Shown in pieces: positions 33,484 through 41,711 of a DNA stretch of 49,961 nucleotides; the first letter of the stretch is position 1, and the number at the start of each line of letters is the position of its first letter. The stretch covers positions 61,415-111,375 of the forward strand of contig DLLE01000028.1 in the NCBI GenBank assembly GCA_002477955.1. The letters are read 5' to 3'. A model generated the notes under the pieces. It was not told the DNA's origin and searched no databases. It saw only the letters and a program-made list of their open reading frames with translations. The position numbers and the translations under genes were made by a program. This DNA comes from Treponema sp. UBA7570 (lineage in GTDB: Bacteria; Spirochaetota; Spirochaetia; Treponematales; Treponemataceae).

Positions 33484-34743
33484 TTACATGCTAATATCGA
33501 GCTTTTTAAGAAGTTTTTCTTTAAAAAGCTTTTCATCCGCAAGTTCCAGCCCCATAGCTTCAGCAGCAGACAAATCGTCCAAGGCTTTTTCGTCTTCTCC
33601 AATTTTTGAATAGGCGACGGCCCGTCTGTAACGTGCATGAGATTGAAATTCATTTATTTCAAGAGATTTAGAAAACGCTTCTATTGCTTTTTCGTATTTT
33701 AAAAGAACTGTATAGACTATTCCAATATAGTAGTAAGAGCGGAAACCATTTTCATCATATTTTACGCTTGACTCAAAATCTTTTAGCGCATTTTTATAAT
33801 CATTGGAAGCAAAATAAGCCATTCCTCGGTGCTTAAAAACTACGGAAAGAACAATATCCGCAGGAACAGGCTTTGATTCAAGAATTTGGGTATAAATTAT
33901 GATTGCCTTCTGCATTTCGCCGTTATTATGCGCATGTATAGCGTCAAGCAACATATCATCAATCGTTCCCCTGACAAACTGGCTTGCTTTTCCAATTTCT
34001 TTAGTGTCGTTTTTTAGCTTAGATTTTTCTTCTTCAGAGAATTCTCCGGTTGCTTCGTCAACTTTTTCGTAAAAAGATTCCCTGCGCTCAGACGTTTCAA
34101 ACTGAAGTTTTTTTTGATAATCACGAATTTCCTGAAAGATCGTATCCGCAAGACTTAAACTTGCATTTATAGAAGCAAGTTTTCTTCTTAAAGGCATATC
34201 AAACGGAGAAAATTCTGTTTTATAGATAAGCTCGTGCTCAACTTCCGCCCAGGCATCCTGCAAAATCGTCCTTATCTGAATTTCACAGACAAGTCCGTCA
34301 GGAACTTTTTCAGAATTAGAATCAGGCATACAGTCAGCAGGTATTGAAATCAAAACATGTATCGATTCATATCCAAATTCCCTAAAATTATCACCGCTGC
34401 CTTTATATTCAACTTCTTTAACCGTAAAATTTTTGCGAATCTGCTGCTCTACTTCATGCAAATCTTCTATGAAGGCACAAATAATTCTTATGCCAATCAT
34501 ATCGGTCAGTTCGACAAGTTTTCCTCGAAAAGAAAATTCGTCAGCCTTAAGACGTAAAATTTTTCTGTAATACGAATTAAAAGATTTTATTCTTGATTTA
34601 TAAGTTGGCATTGAAGCAAGCTTTATCGTTTTTTTAAGTTTTGCTTCAATTTTTTGCATTATTTCTGAAAGAACCTGATTATAAGACTCGTAGATTTTTT
34701 TGATTTCGTATTTGTGCGGAATTGAAAAAGTAATTTTGCTCAT
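33484..34743 (-). CDS. RelA/SpoT-type alarmone synthetase domain with C-terminal TPR repeats
   Basis: 419 residues. The N-terminal ~200 residues match the (p)ppGpp synthetase fold: RGKLVELTDMIGIRIICAF, then FREFGYESIHVLI and VCEIQIRTILQDAWAEVEHELIYK. There is no HD hydrolase domain, TGS or ACT domain, so this is a small alarmone synthetase-like protein. After a charged linker, the C-terminal ~150 residues are about four TPR repeats (AIHAHNNGEMQKAIIIYTQIL, GMAYFASNDYKNALKDFESS, GIVYTVLLKYEKAIEAFSKS, AVAYSKIGEDEKALDDLSAA). The TPRs probably bind a regulatory partner. No ribosome site; a promoter ends 6 bases before the ATG. Confidence 0.85.
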   Translation of the reverse strand: MSKITFSIPHKYEIKKIYESYNQVLSEIMQKIEAKLKKTIKLASMPTYKSRIKSFNSYYRKILRLKADEFSFRGKLVELTDMIGIRIICAFIEDLHEVEQQIRKNFTVKEVEYKGSGDNFREFGYESIHVLISIPADCMPDSNSEKVPDGLVCEIQIRTILQDAWAEVEHELIYKTEFSPFDMPLRRKLASINASLSLADTIFQEIRDYQKKLQFETSERRESFYEKVDEATGEFSEEEKSKLKNDTKEIGKASQFVRGTIDDMLLDAIHAHNNGEMQKAIIIYTQILESKPVPADIVLSVVFKHRGMAYFASNDYKNALKDFESSVKYDENGFRSYYYIGIVYTVLLKYEKAIEAFSKSLEINEFQSHARYRRAVAYSKIGEDEKALDDLSAAEAMGLELADEKLFKEKLLKKLDISM

Positions 34744-34749
34744 TGATAA

Positions 34750-34778
34750 AATTTAACATTGAAAATAAAAAAAAGCAA
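34750..34778 (-). promoter_or_regulatory. Possible promoter giving a leaderless RelA/SpoT-TPR message
   Basis: Minus strand TTGCTT (34778-34773), 17-base spacer, TAAATT (34755-34750), 6 bases before the ATG at 34743. Confidence 0.4.
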
Positions 34779-34797
34779 ATTAAGAAATTTTGAGCAT

Positions 34798-34829
34798 AAA
34801 AAAAACCGCCCGAAAAACACGGACGGTTT
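34798..34829 (-). terminator. Intrinsic terminator of flaA
   Basis: Stem AAAACCGCCCG (34802-34812) with CGGACGGTTT (34820-34829), one wobble, then eight T on the minus strand, about 27 bases after the flaA stop. Confidence 0.87.
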
Positions 34830-34855
34830 CCAGAAGTTTCCTTTATTTAGAAAAC

Positions 34856-35971
34856 TTATTTAGCATCTGCTGCCTGACCACCATTAGACTGAGCATTAGA
34901 AGTAGAATTTTCATCAAGTGAAGATGAGAATGAAGCTTCTGTTGCCATCTTAGATTTTTCAAGGTAGCGGTTAACCTGCTTGTTACCAAAACGGCTCATT
35001 TCAAAATTCTGACGAGCAGATTCTTTCTTTGTTACGATTCCCCAAAGATCCTCGTCAGCAATGTCGCGTTCAGAAGTAAGTTCTGCTTTGTCGTAAATAA
35101 TTTTTACATCTTTGAAATAACCGATGAAGTCATCACCTACGTGAGAAGCATCGCGTGTAATCTGGAATCCAGCAAACTTAACAAACGGAAGACCACGTGG
35201 ATAGATCGGATAAATGCGAATTTCGCGTGTACGTACTTCAGAAATATAATCCGGGTTGTTCCAAGTAAGAGTCTTCCAACCGTCAAATCCGAGGTATCCC
35301 ATGAAGTAACGGCGAGTTACACCATCTGTATCTCCAAGAAGAACGTAAAGCCCATGAGGAAAATTCATACCCAAGGTTGTAACAGCAATTGATTTGATTG
35401 TTCCAACATTTTTTACAACACCGTAAGCTGGAGAATCATCACTGTCAGCTTCGAACAATGTGCGTCCAGAAGCTTTTTCTTCGTCTGTCTGTGGCTGACG
35501 GTTGCCATTTGCATCTGCTGTTGAAAGCGGTTCATAAGCAGGAATTTCGAATGGAGGAACAATTTTTGCATTTGCATTATATGCTCCAGATGGGAATACT
35601 ATGCGTACACCCATTACATTTTTTCCAGCAAATGGCACTTTTGCACTTTCACGAACAGGCGCAGGCACAACCTGAGAGTTAGCGAGAGCACCTACAGTCT
35701 GAGCCGAACTGTTGAGAACGATTTCCCAATCTCCAAGGTACAAAGAAGTCTTCATAAGATCTCTCTGCTCCTGGTCAAAAGTTGCACCAGCTGCAACACC
35801 ATAATCCATAATTGTGCGGCTGTTTTCAGGGATTTCAACATCGCTGTCCTGAGCTTTGATAGTAATATCAGCATCAAGAGTTGTGAAATCGATAAGTGTT
35901 GATTCCTTTGCAAATACAGATGCACCCAAAAGCATCATTCCTGCAACGGATAAAACGAAAGTTTTCTTCAT
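34856..35971 (-). CDS. flaA: Flagellar filament outer-layer (sheath) protein FlaA
   Basis: 371 residues. A signal peptide (MKKTFVLSVAGMMLLGASVFA) exports it to the periplasm, where FlaA coats the flagellin core of spirochaete periplasmic flagella. Typical segments include GVRIVFPSGAYNANAKIVPPFEIP, GTIKSIAVTTLGMNFPHGLYVLL, TRRYFMGYLGFDGWKTLTWNNPDY and FAGFQITRD, with a Ser/Asn/Gln-rich C-terminal tail. The ATG at 35971 has AAGGAG 6 bases upstream; an in-frame ATG at 36013 lies before the ribosome site and upstream of the transcription start. It has a housekeeping promoter and a terminator, so it can be expressed strongly and separately from the overlapping genes upstream. Confidence 0.96.
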   Translation of the reverse strand: MKKTFVLSVAGMMLLGASVFAKESTLIDFTTLDADITIKAQDSDVEIPENSRTIMDYGVAAGATFDQEQRDLMKTSLYLGDWEIVLNSSAQTVGALANSQVVPAPVRESAKVPFAGKNVMGVRIVFPSGAYNANAKIVPPFEIPAYEPLSTADANGNRQPQTDEEKASGRTLFEADSDDSPAYGVVKNVGTIKSIAVTTLGMNFPHGLYVLLGDTDGVTRRYFMGYLGFDGWKTLTWNNPDYISEVRTREIRIYPIYPRGLPFVKFAGFQITRDASHVGDDFIGYFKDVKIIYDKAELTSERDIADEDLWGIVTKKESARQNFEMSRFGNKQVNRYLEKSKMATEASFSSSLDENSTSNAQSNGGQAADAK

Positions 35972-36015
35972 TCGAAGCTCCTTATATTCGATTGATGTAG
36001 CCTTGTTATTCAATA

Positions 36016-36044
36016 ATTATTCTATAACCAATTGCTTTTGTCAA
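36016..36044 (-). promoter_or_regulatory. Sigma-70 promoter of flaA
   Basis: Minus strand TTGACA (36044-36039), 17-base spacer, AATAAT (36021-36016); leader of about 38 bases. The -35 box overlaps the stop codon of the GerMN gene. Use of a housekeeping rather than sigma-28 promoter for flaA matches what is known in spirochaetes. Confidence 0.72.
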
Positions 36045-36535
36045 TTGTTTTTCGCTTGGATTTTATCGTCCAAAAAGACGGATTTTCCATCAATAAAGAG
36101 TTCTATTTTCTTTACAGATGGAAAATTAGCCTTTACATTCATCTGCAAAAGTTCATAACTATTTTGCAAATTTACGTCCGGCGAAAAATTCATAATCGCC
36201 TGTTCAGAGAGGTTTAAAAACAATGTTCCTTCACGCAAAAAACAAAAAATCACGCGTGTGCCTAGCGGAAAGAACGGCCTTGCACGCTGCGACATAGGTC
36301 CTGAAAGCAGCTCTTCAACATAAAGAGTAAGTTTTGAACTGCCTTCTACGTCCGGAACATTTCTATTTTCATAAACAAGATTTTGGCTTCCGGCAATATT
36401 ATACCGAAACGAATACCTAAAGCCCCGGAAATTAAGCAAATAAAAGAAAAGAGAAACAATAAAAACAACAAGAAGAACAAAAATCAACTGAACTTTCCGG
36501 TTGTTTTTTAAAAGTGAAGAAATTTTTTTCATCAT
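36041..36535 (-). CDS. GerMN-domain protein, membrane-anchored
   Basis: 164 residues. A single N-terminal membrane helix (LIFVLLVVFIVSLFFYLL) is followed by an extracytoplasmic GerMN domain: LTLYVEELLSGP, RPFFPLGTRVIFCFLREGTLFLNLSEQAI, ending in an ELLQMNVKANFPSVKKIELFIDG segment. GerMN domains were named from spore germination proteins but occur widely in envelope and peptidoglycan-related proteins. Its ATG overlaps the amidase stop by four bases (ATGA), so it is translationally coupled to that gene and likely works in the periplasm with it. Confidence 0.86.
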   Translation of the reverse strand: MMKKISSLLKNNRKVQLIFVLLVVFIVSLFFYLLNFRGFRYSFRYNIAGSQNLVYENRNVPDVEGSSKLTLYVEELLSGPMSQRARPFFPLGTRVIFCFLREGTLFLNLSEQAIMNFSPDVNLQNSYELLQMNVKANFPSVKKIELFIDGKSVFLDDKIQAKNN

Positions 36536-37566
36536 TTCGAACCTGTAAATCCTCTTGAACGCTCAAAATGCGTTACAAAAGCAGATAATCCATTATATAT
36601 TCCAAGGGAAAGCTTCTGCAAGTAAGATTCATCTTTTAAGAGAAGTCCTTCTTTCTGGTTCGTAAGAAAACCAAGCTCAACAAGAACTGCCGGCATATTT
36701 GAATTTCTGACGACGAACCACTCTTCAGCCTTGATTCCGCGGGCAGAAGAAAGATTTCCGACCTGAGCCTGCATTCCGTCCATTATGAATTTTGCAATCA
36801 AAATACTTTCCGTTGTGTATTCTTCTTCCATCATCGAATTCATAACCGTGTACAAATCATTGTCTTCAATGCTGCCTTTTTCAAGAACCGTGCGCCTGTA
36901 ACCTGGAGAAAGATACCAGACTTCAAAACCAGAGGCTTTTTTGTCGAGCGAAGCATTTACATGAACAGAAACATAAAGAATCGCTTCCTTGTCCTTAAGT
37001 TTTATTGAATTTGCAATTTCAGTACGCTGCGAAAGCGAAAGAAAAACATCTTTTGAACGCGTAAGCTGAATGTTTTTGTCGGGATATGCGGCTTTTAAGC
37101 GTGAATAAAGCATTTTTCCGACAGAAAGGTTTATCTCTTTTTCTGTTACAGTGATTTTTTTGCCGTTGACAATGTGAGTAAATTGCGCCCCTGGATCTTT
37201 TCCGCCATGTCCGGGATCAATCAGAATTGCACCGATTTTAAATCCATTTTGGGAATTTTCCGTCTTAAAAAGACTTTCCGCTTCATTCAAAAAATTCTGG
37301 CTTACAAAAACTGCACCATCTGTTACCTCCGGACTGTCTACAAGCACAAGTTTCTTGTAATCTTCAAGAATAAAATCATCGCCTTTTCTAAAAGAAACCT
37401 GATGTCCGTTTTTTTCGAGGATTCCGCTTTCAGAAAGGCTGTCCCAATAAACTGTAATTCCTGATTTTGCGCTTTCTTCAAGAAGATTAAGCATTTTTCT
37501 TTGAGCAGAAAGAGGAATTAAAAAAATAAAGAACAAAACTGAAAAAATTTTATGATTTTTATTCAC
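36532..37566 (-). CDS. N-acetylmuramoyl-L-alanine amidase (Amidase_3)
   Basis: 344 residues. A signal peptide (NHKIFSVLFFIFLIPLSA) leads to a ~95-residue N-terminal region and the amidase domain. Zinc and catalytic residues are visible: His in AILIDPGHGGKDPGA, Glu in VTEKEINLSVGKML, His in LYVSVHVNASLDKKASGFEVW, and Glu in AVLVELGFLTNQKEG. It cleaves the bond between MurNAc and the stem peptide in the periplasm. The start is a GTG at 37566 that overlaps the end of the ATP-grasp gene by eight bases. It is followed, overlapping, by the GerMN gene. Confidence 0.93.
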   Translation of the reverse strand: MNKNHKIFSVLFFIFLIPLSAQRKMLNLLEESAKSGITVYWDSLSESGILEKNGHQVSFRKGDDFILEDYKKLVLVDSPEVTDGAVFVSQNFLNEAESLFKTENSQNGFKIGAILIDPGHGGKDPGAQFTHIVNGKKITVTEKEINLSVGKMLYSRLKAAYPDKNIQLTRSKDVFLSLSQRTEIANSIKLKDKEAILYVSVHVNASLDKKASGFEVWYLSPGYRRTVLEKGSIEDNDLYTVMNSMMEEEYTTESILIAKFIMDGMQAQVGNLSSARGIKAEEWFVVRNSNMPAVLVELGFLTNQKEGLLLKDESYLQKLSLGIYNGLSAFVTHFERSRGFTGSK

Positions 37567-39193
37567 TTTTTTTACCGTCTATTGTTTTTTTTGCCGTGTA
37601 CAACATGCCCTGAATTGAGCCTCGCAAAGCCGACTTCCAGAATTTTTTTCCGTCAAGCTCTTCGTGGTCAGGGAAAATTGAATCAAATTTTTCGACGACC
37701 TGGGCAAATGAGCAATGATTCCAATCGCAAATCTGATTTTGAACGTTTTTTATTTCTACCGGAACAAAATCCGCTATTTTTGCATTTGCAGGAATATTGC
37801 AGATTTTTGACCAGTCGAGTTCAACATCAAATGCTGAAGGTGGAAAACCTTTTTCGTCCGCCAGTTCAATTTTTTCAAGAAAATCTTCGGTCTTTTTATT
37901 GTTTGTTTCGAGAATTAAAGTAATTTTATTCAAAGCGTCATAAGCCGCTTTTTCGGCATTTTTTCTGTCAGAAGCCTTTGTGATTATGTTTCCGCATTTT
38001 TCTACGTTGTTGCGCGGAAAATTCACTTCATCGCCATTTTTTGCCCGTGGAAGAACTTCCTCTACCCCGCAAACTTCCGAAGCTTCTTTTAAGCCACGAA
38101 TTTCTGCTATTTTTCCGGGAATGCTAAGCCACGCGCGCTCTGCGCTCACATTTTTTGACTCAAGCTCATAAAGCTCAAACGGCTGAACGCTGTTTTTTAC
38201 GGACCGGTGCGGATTCCATTCAATTTTTTTGCGGTTCCTTAAAATATAATCAGGTTCCATTCCGACAGATATTTTTAACGCTTCTTTTGTAAGAAAACAG
38301 CCGGAAGAAAGTGGAAAAGTCCATCCGCTCATGTAGCCGCCAGAAAGACGGGCTGCGATTTCTCCAATCATAGGACCGTTTTTTGTATATTTTATATCTG
38401 CCTTTGCGACTCCCTGAGTTAAACCGAGGGCTTTTGCTCCAAGGGCAAAGGTTGCAATAAGTTCGTTCTTGATTTTTGAATCGGCCACAGAAGGCATTGT
38501 ATGTCCGGTTTCGATAAAATACGGCGGATAATAGATGTGTCTGTCGGCAAAACCTGTAACCGTAAAAGTTCCATTGTAAATGAGCGCGTCAATGCTAAAT
38601 TCTGCGCCTTCCATATAATCTTCAAAAATCGCTTTTCTTGTGCGGCTGTTATTTATTGCGCAAGAAACCGCAGGTTTTAATTCTTCTTCTGAGCGAACAA
38701 GCCTGCAACCACGGCCTCCCATGTTGTCGACAGGCTTTATAACTTTTGGAAAAGCAATTTTGTTATTTCTTGCAAGAACCAAAAGTTCTTCCAGACGTTT
38801 TTCATCAATTTCTTCAAATTCTGGACTCGGAACTCCATTTTTCTTAAAACATTCGCGCATTCTGACTTTATTGGAAGCGTTCAGGCAAGATTCGTACCTG
38901 TGCCCAAAAAGACCAAGATGCTCTGCAACGTAAGCTGTATTTGCCGAAAAATCAGTGCCAGCCGTAAAAACACCGGCAATAATCATTCCTTTTTCTTTGA
39001 TTTTTTCAGCAAGATGAACCAAACCGTCCTTGTCTTTTAAATCGACAGGCTCAAAAATATCTGCCATTTTGGAGCAGACTGCGTCAGGATTTCCATCAGC
39101 AACAACTGTCTTAAAACCAAGTTCCTTTGCAGCACAGATTGCAGGTTTTTGCATAAGTCCTGCGCCAAGTATGATTACTGCTTTTTCGTTCAT
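37559..39193 (-). CDS. ATP-grasp ligase, L-amino-acid-ligase/carbamoyl-phosphate-synthase-like
   Basis: 544 residues, no signal peptide. The N-terminal pre-ATP-grasp fold starts VIILGAGLMQKPAICAAKELG. The ATP-grasp core has FPKVIKPVDNMGGRGCRLV, FEDYMEGAEFSIDALIYNG and the metal-binding GEIAARLSGGYMSGW. A C-terminal region (about 330-440) with AWLSIPGKIAEIRGLKEA resembles the LAL_C2 domain of L-amino-acid ligases. The last ~100 residues are unassigned. The enzyme should join a carboxylate to an amine with ATP; substrates are unknown. It lies between a sugar-nucleotide fusion gene (38-base gap) and the amidase (overlap), which suggests that it attaches an amino acid to a sugar acid or peptide. 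Confidence 0.82.
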   Translation of the reverse strand: MNEKAVIILGAGLMQKPAICAAKELGFKTVVADGNPDAVCSKMADIFEPVDLKDKDGLVHLAEKIKEKGMIIAGVFTAGTDFSANTAYVAEHLGLFGHRYESCLNASNKVRMRECFKKNGVPSPEFEEIDEKRLEELLVLARNNKIAFPKVIKPVDNMGGRGCRLVRSEEELKPAVSCAINNSRTRKAIFEDYMEGAEFSIDALIYNGTFTVTGFADRHIYYPPYFIETGHTMPSVADSKIKNELIATFALGAKALGLTQGVAKADIKYTKNGPMIGEIAARLSGGYMSGWTFPLSSGCFLTKEALKISVGMEPDYILRNRKKIEWNPHRSVKNSVQPFELYELESKNVSAERAWLSIPGKIAEIRGLKEASEVCGVEEVLPRAKNGDEVNFPRNNVEKCGNIITKASDRKNAEKAAYDALNKITLILETNNKKTEDFLEKIELADEKGFPPSAFDVELDWSKICNIPANAKIADFVPVEIKNVQNQICDWNHCSFAQVVEKFDSIFPDHEELDGKKFWKSALRGSIQGMLYTAKKTIDGKKSE

Positions 39194-39230
39194 TTTTAAA
39201 ATTTTCCTTTTTAAATTCGGTTTTTAAATT

Positions 39231-41711
39231 TTACTGCTGAATATCGCGTTCTTTCCGGCAATAAACCTCAAAAGTATCACCAAGCCCAAAAAAGTGGCTT
39301 GCAGCCGTGTAAAAAGCCCATTTGAGGCTGTTTGGTTTTGAACCGGCAAGATTTGGAAATCGTTCCGGATGATGGCCTGTGCTCAGGATTTTTTCGATTT
39401 TAAATCCGTATTTTTTTAAAATCGAAGAAACGCGGTTCGGTTCCCAAAGTGAATAGTGATCAGCCGGGCTGTTTTGGAAAAACGAATGAGTGTTAAACCT
39501 TCCGGAAACGCCTCCTGCAGAAGGCGTGCTGAATGCAAAAACTCCGCCTTTTTTCAATATTTTCGAAACAGCCTTGAGCACGCTGTCCAAATTTTGAAAA
39601 TGCTCGATTACATACCACATCGTAACGGCGTCAAACTCATTTATTCCAAACTCGGCTGCAGCATCAAAAGCCGGAAAAGCGGCGCAGGTTGCAGGATAAT
39701 GGAGCTTTTCCTGAACATAACTTACGGCCTCGGCGGAAATATCTGTTCCAAAAACCTGCCATCCGGCATCGTTTGCAGCATCCATAAACGGACCAAAAGC
39801 ACAGCCTACGTCAAGAACCGCAGGAGTAATAAGTTTATGAGAATTTCGGAAAATATAGTCAATCACACCTGTTCGCCTTACGCACTGACTTTTTATTGAT
39901 TCAAAATCTTCAAGATAAGTTTTTCCGTACTGTTTTTTGTAATTTTCAAAAAAATACTTTTCGTTGTAAGAAGTGTTTTCTGAATCTGCCGTATAAGACA
40001 TATAAAGCATTCCGCAAGTATTGCAGCGGCGGAATGTGCGTTTGTTTGTCCGGCAAATAATCTGATCTTCAAAAGTCAGATGATCAGTCGTGCAAATCGG
40101 GCAGAACAGCCTTTTTCCCTTTGAAAGCATTCTGACAAATTTTCCCAAATCATTTTTTTCTGGAGAAAGCCGGGCAAAATGCCCCTCAGGGTAAAGCTCA
40201 TTTACATCAGAAAGTGAAAATTCTGCGCCGATTTCGTTTATGTTCTGCGCCGAAAGACACTTAAATCCGTATTTTCTAGCAAGATTTACGTGAAGAGGAG
40301 TTGTTCCAAGAAGGACGACTGCGCAGCCTGCGGCAACCGCTTCAAAAGCAGTAAATCCGTAATGAGTTACGACAACATCGTAATTAAAAAGCTGCTCGCG
40401 CAAATTGTGCACAGGTTTTATAAAAGTGATTTTGTCTAAAATTTCAGGCTCAACGCGTTTTTCAGAAGCTTCAGGATTTTGAACAATGGCCGTAACTTTG
40501 TAACCGAGTTTTGCATAAGAAACCGAAGCTGGAACAACTAAATCGGCAGGATCTTCACCGCCGACAGTAACAAGAATTGATTTTATGTCTTCGGTATTCT
40601 TAAGTTTTTCCGTGCGTTTGTTTTTTGGAAGAGTTATATATGACGGATCTGAAATATTTGCAGGGCGCTGAAGTCCATAAGAAGGAATTATGTCCAGAAG
40701 GTAATCGCACAAATCCGTATTCAAAGAACCTTCGTCAATCGCAGCAAGAGGAGCAAGCGATGAAAGTTTTAACGCAAATTCCCGGTCTAAGACAAAGGCA
40801 TCGGTTACAATGAGACTGTATTCGTCTTTTTCCGGAAGTGAATTGACTATCTGGCTTTCTGAAAAACCATCTTTTTTTGCCGCCTCGATTACTTCATCTT
40901 TTTCCTCAAGGTCTGCATCATCTGGAATATAAACATTTGCACCGATTGAAACGGCAATTGCAAGACAGCGGCGCAAATGGCCTGTTCCCTTTCCTTTTTT
41001 TACGCAAGGAACGCACAAAACAGGAAATTTTATAGAATCATCTTCAAAAGCATGAATAATTTCTTCACTCGTATAAGGCCCGTTTCCGCCGAGATTTCTT
41101 ACAACCGTACAGGCGCGGCGATAATCCGCAAGAGTGTCGATTGTCGTTCTTAAAGACGGTCTGTTCCACTGAGAAGGTGAAGAAAGCATTACACTCGTAA
41201 AATTTTCAGGATGATTGTAGAGAGACGGGCCGACGTGTTCGTGGTCATAAGGCTCTTCTGTCAAAGAAGCGGCTTTTAAAAGCGATTTTGCACTAAAAAT
41301 TTCAACTCCGCTTCCATGCGGAAGCCCTGTATAAGTTATGTAGTCGCATTTTCCAGTCTGAGAACGGCGGTTATACTGTTCAAGAAGAGAAACTGCGCAA
41401 TCATAAAAAAGAAACGGATTGTCCGCAGTAGCACGAATTACCGTATCTGCCTTAGTTTTTTTTATCAAAAGGCAAAAACGTTCAAGAACGTCTTCGAGAG
41501 GACCTTCAAAAACACTAAAACCATTGCGCTTTGCAACCGGAGCAAGCTGTCCGCAACTTTCGCTGTCTGCCGCAAGATAATATTCATCTGCTGGAACTTT
41601 TTTCATAGCGGCAAGAGTCCAGTCAAGAACAGTTGAATTTCCGAGCGGCAGCAAAGCCTTTCCCGGAAGACGGGTGGAAGAAAGCCTGCATTGGACAACA
41701 AGAATCGTCAT
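39231..41711 (-). CDS. SpsF-like cytidylyltransferase / PseG-like / methyltransferase triple fusion
   Basis: 826 residues in one frame. (1) About 1-235: SpsF/NeuA-type cytidylyltransferase, with VVQCRLSSTRLPGKAL and VIRATADNPF. (2) About 236-500: PseG/SpsG-like GT-B domain, with GTGHLRRC (catalytic-type His at 245), VTVGGEDPAD and THYGFTAFEAVAAGC. (3) About 535-826: a zinc ribbon (CPIC 537-540, CNTC 563-566), then a class I methyltransferase with VLDVGCAFGPFMDAA and FDAVTMWYVIEHF. In other bacteria SpsF and SpsG/PseG act in making CMP-activated nonulosonic acids or spore-coat sugars. A NeuB/PseI-like synthase is not in this window. ATGA overlap with the upstream glycosyltransferase-like gene indicates coupling. 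Confidence 0.88.
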   Translation of the reverse strand: MTILVVQCRLSSTRLPGKALLPLGNSTVLDWTLAAMKKVPADEYYLAADSESCGQLAPVAKRNGFSVFEGPLEDVLERFCLLIKKTKADTVIRATADNPFLFYDCAVSLLEQYNRRSQTGKCDYITYTGLPHGSGVEIFSAKSLLKAASLTEEPYDHEHVGPSLYNHPENFTSVMLSSPSQWNRPSLRTTIDTLADYRRACTVVRNLGGNGPYTSEEIIHAFEDDSIKFPVLCVPCVKKGKGTGHLRRCLAIAVSIGANVYIPDDADLEEKDEVIEAAKKDGFSESQIVNSLPEKDEYSLIVTDAFVLDREFALKLSSLAPLAAIDEGSLNTDLCDYLLDIIPSYGLQRPANISDPSYITLPKNKRTEKLKNTEDIKSILVTVGGEDPADLVVPASVSYAKLGYKVTAIVQNPEASEKRVEPEILDKITFIKPVHNLREQLFNYDVVVTHYGFTAFEAVAAGCAVVLLGTTPLHVNLARKYGFKCLSAQNINEIGAEFSLSDVNELYPEGHFARLSPEKNDLGKFVRMLSKGKRLFCPICTTDHLTFEDQIICRTNKRTFRRCNTCGMLYMSYTADSENTSYNEKYFFENYKKQYGKTYLEDFESIKSQCVRRTGVIDYIFRNSHKLITPAVLDVGCAFGPFMDAANDAGWQVFGTDISAEAVSYVQEKLHYPATCAAFPAFDAAAEFGINEFDAVTMWYVIEHFQNLDSVLKAVSKILKKGGVFAFSTPSAGGVSGRFNTHSFFQNSPADHYSLWEPNRVSSILKKYGFKIEKILSTGHHPERFPNLAGSKPNSLKWAFYTAASHFFGLGDTFEVYCRKERDIQQ

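Noticed and set aside
34856..35971. FlaA itself as the glycosylated target of the neighbouring cluster
   Set aside because: In treponemes the glycosylation reported is on core flagellins rather than sheath proteins; proximity alone does not show the target.
36041..41711. Evidence of sporulation from SpsF-like and GerMN domains
   Set aside because: Both domains occur widely in non-sporulating bacteria; no sporulation gene is present and spirochaetes do not sporulate.
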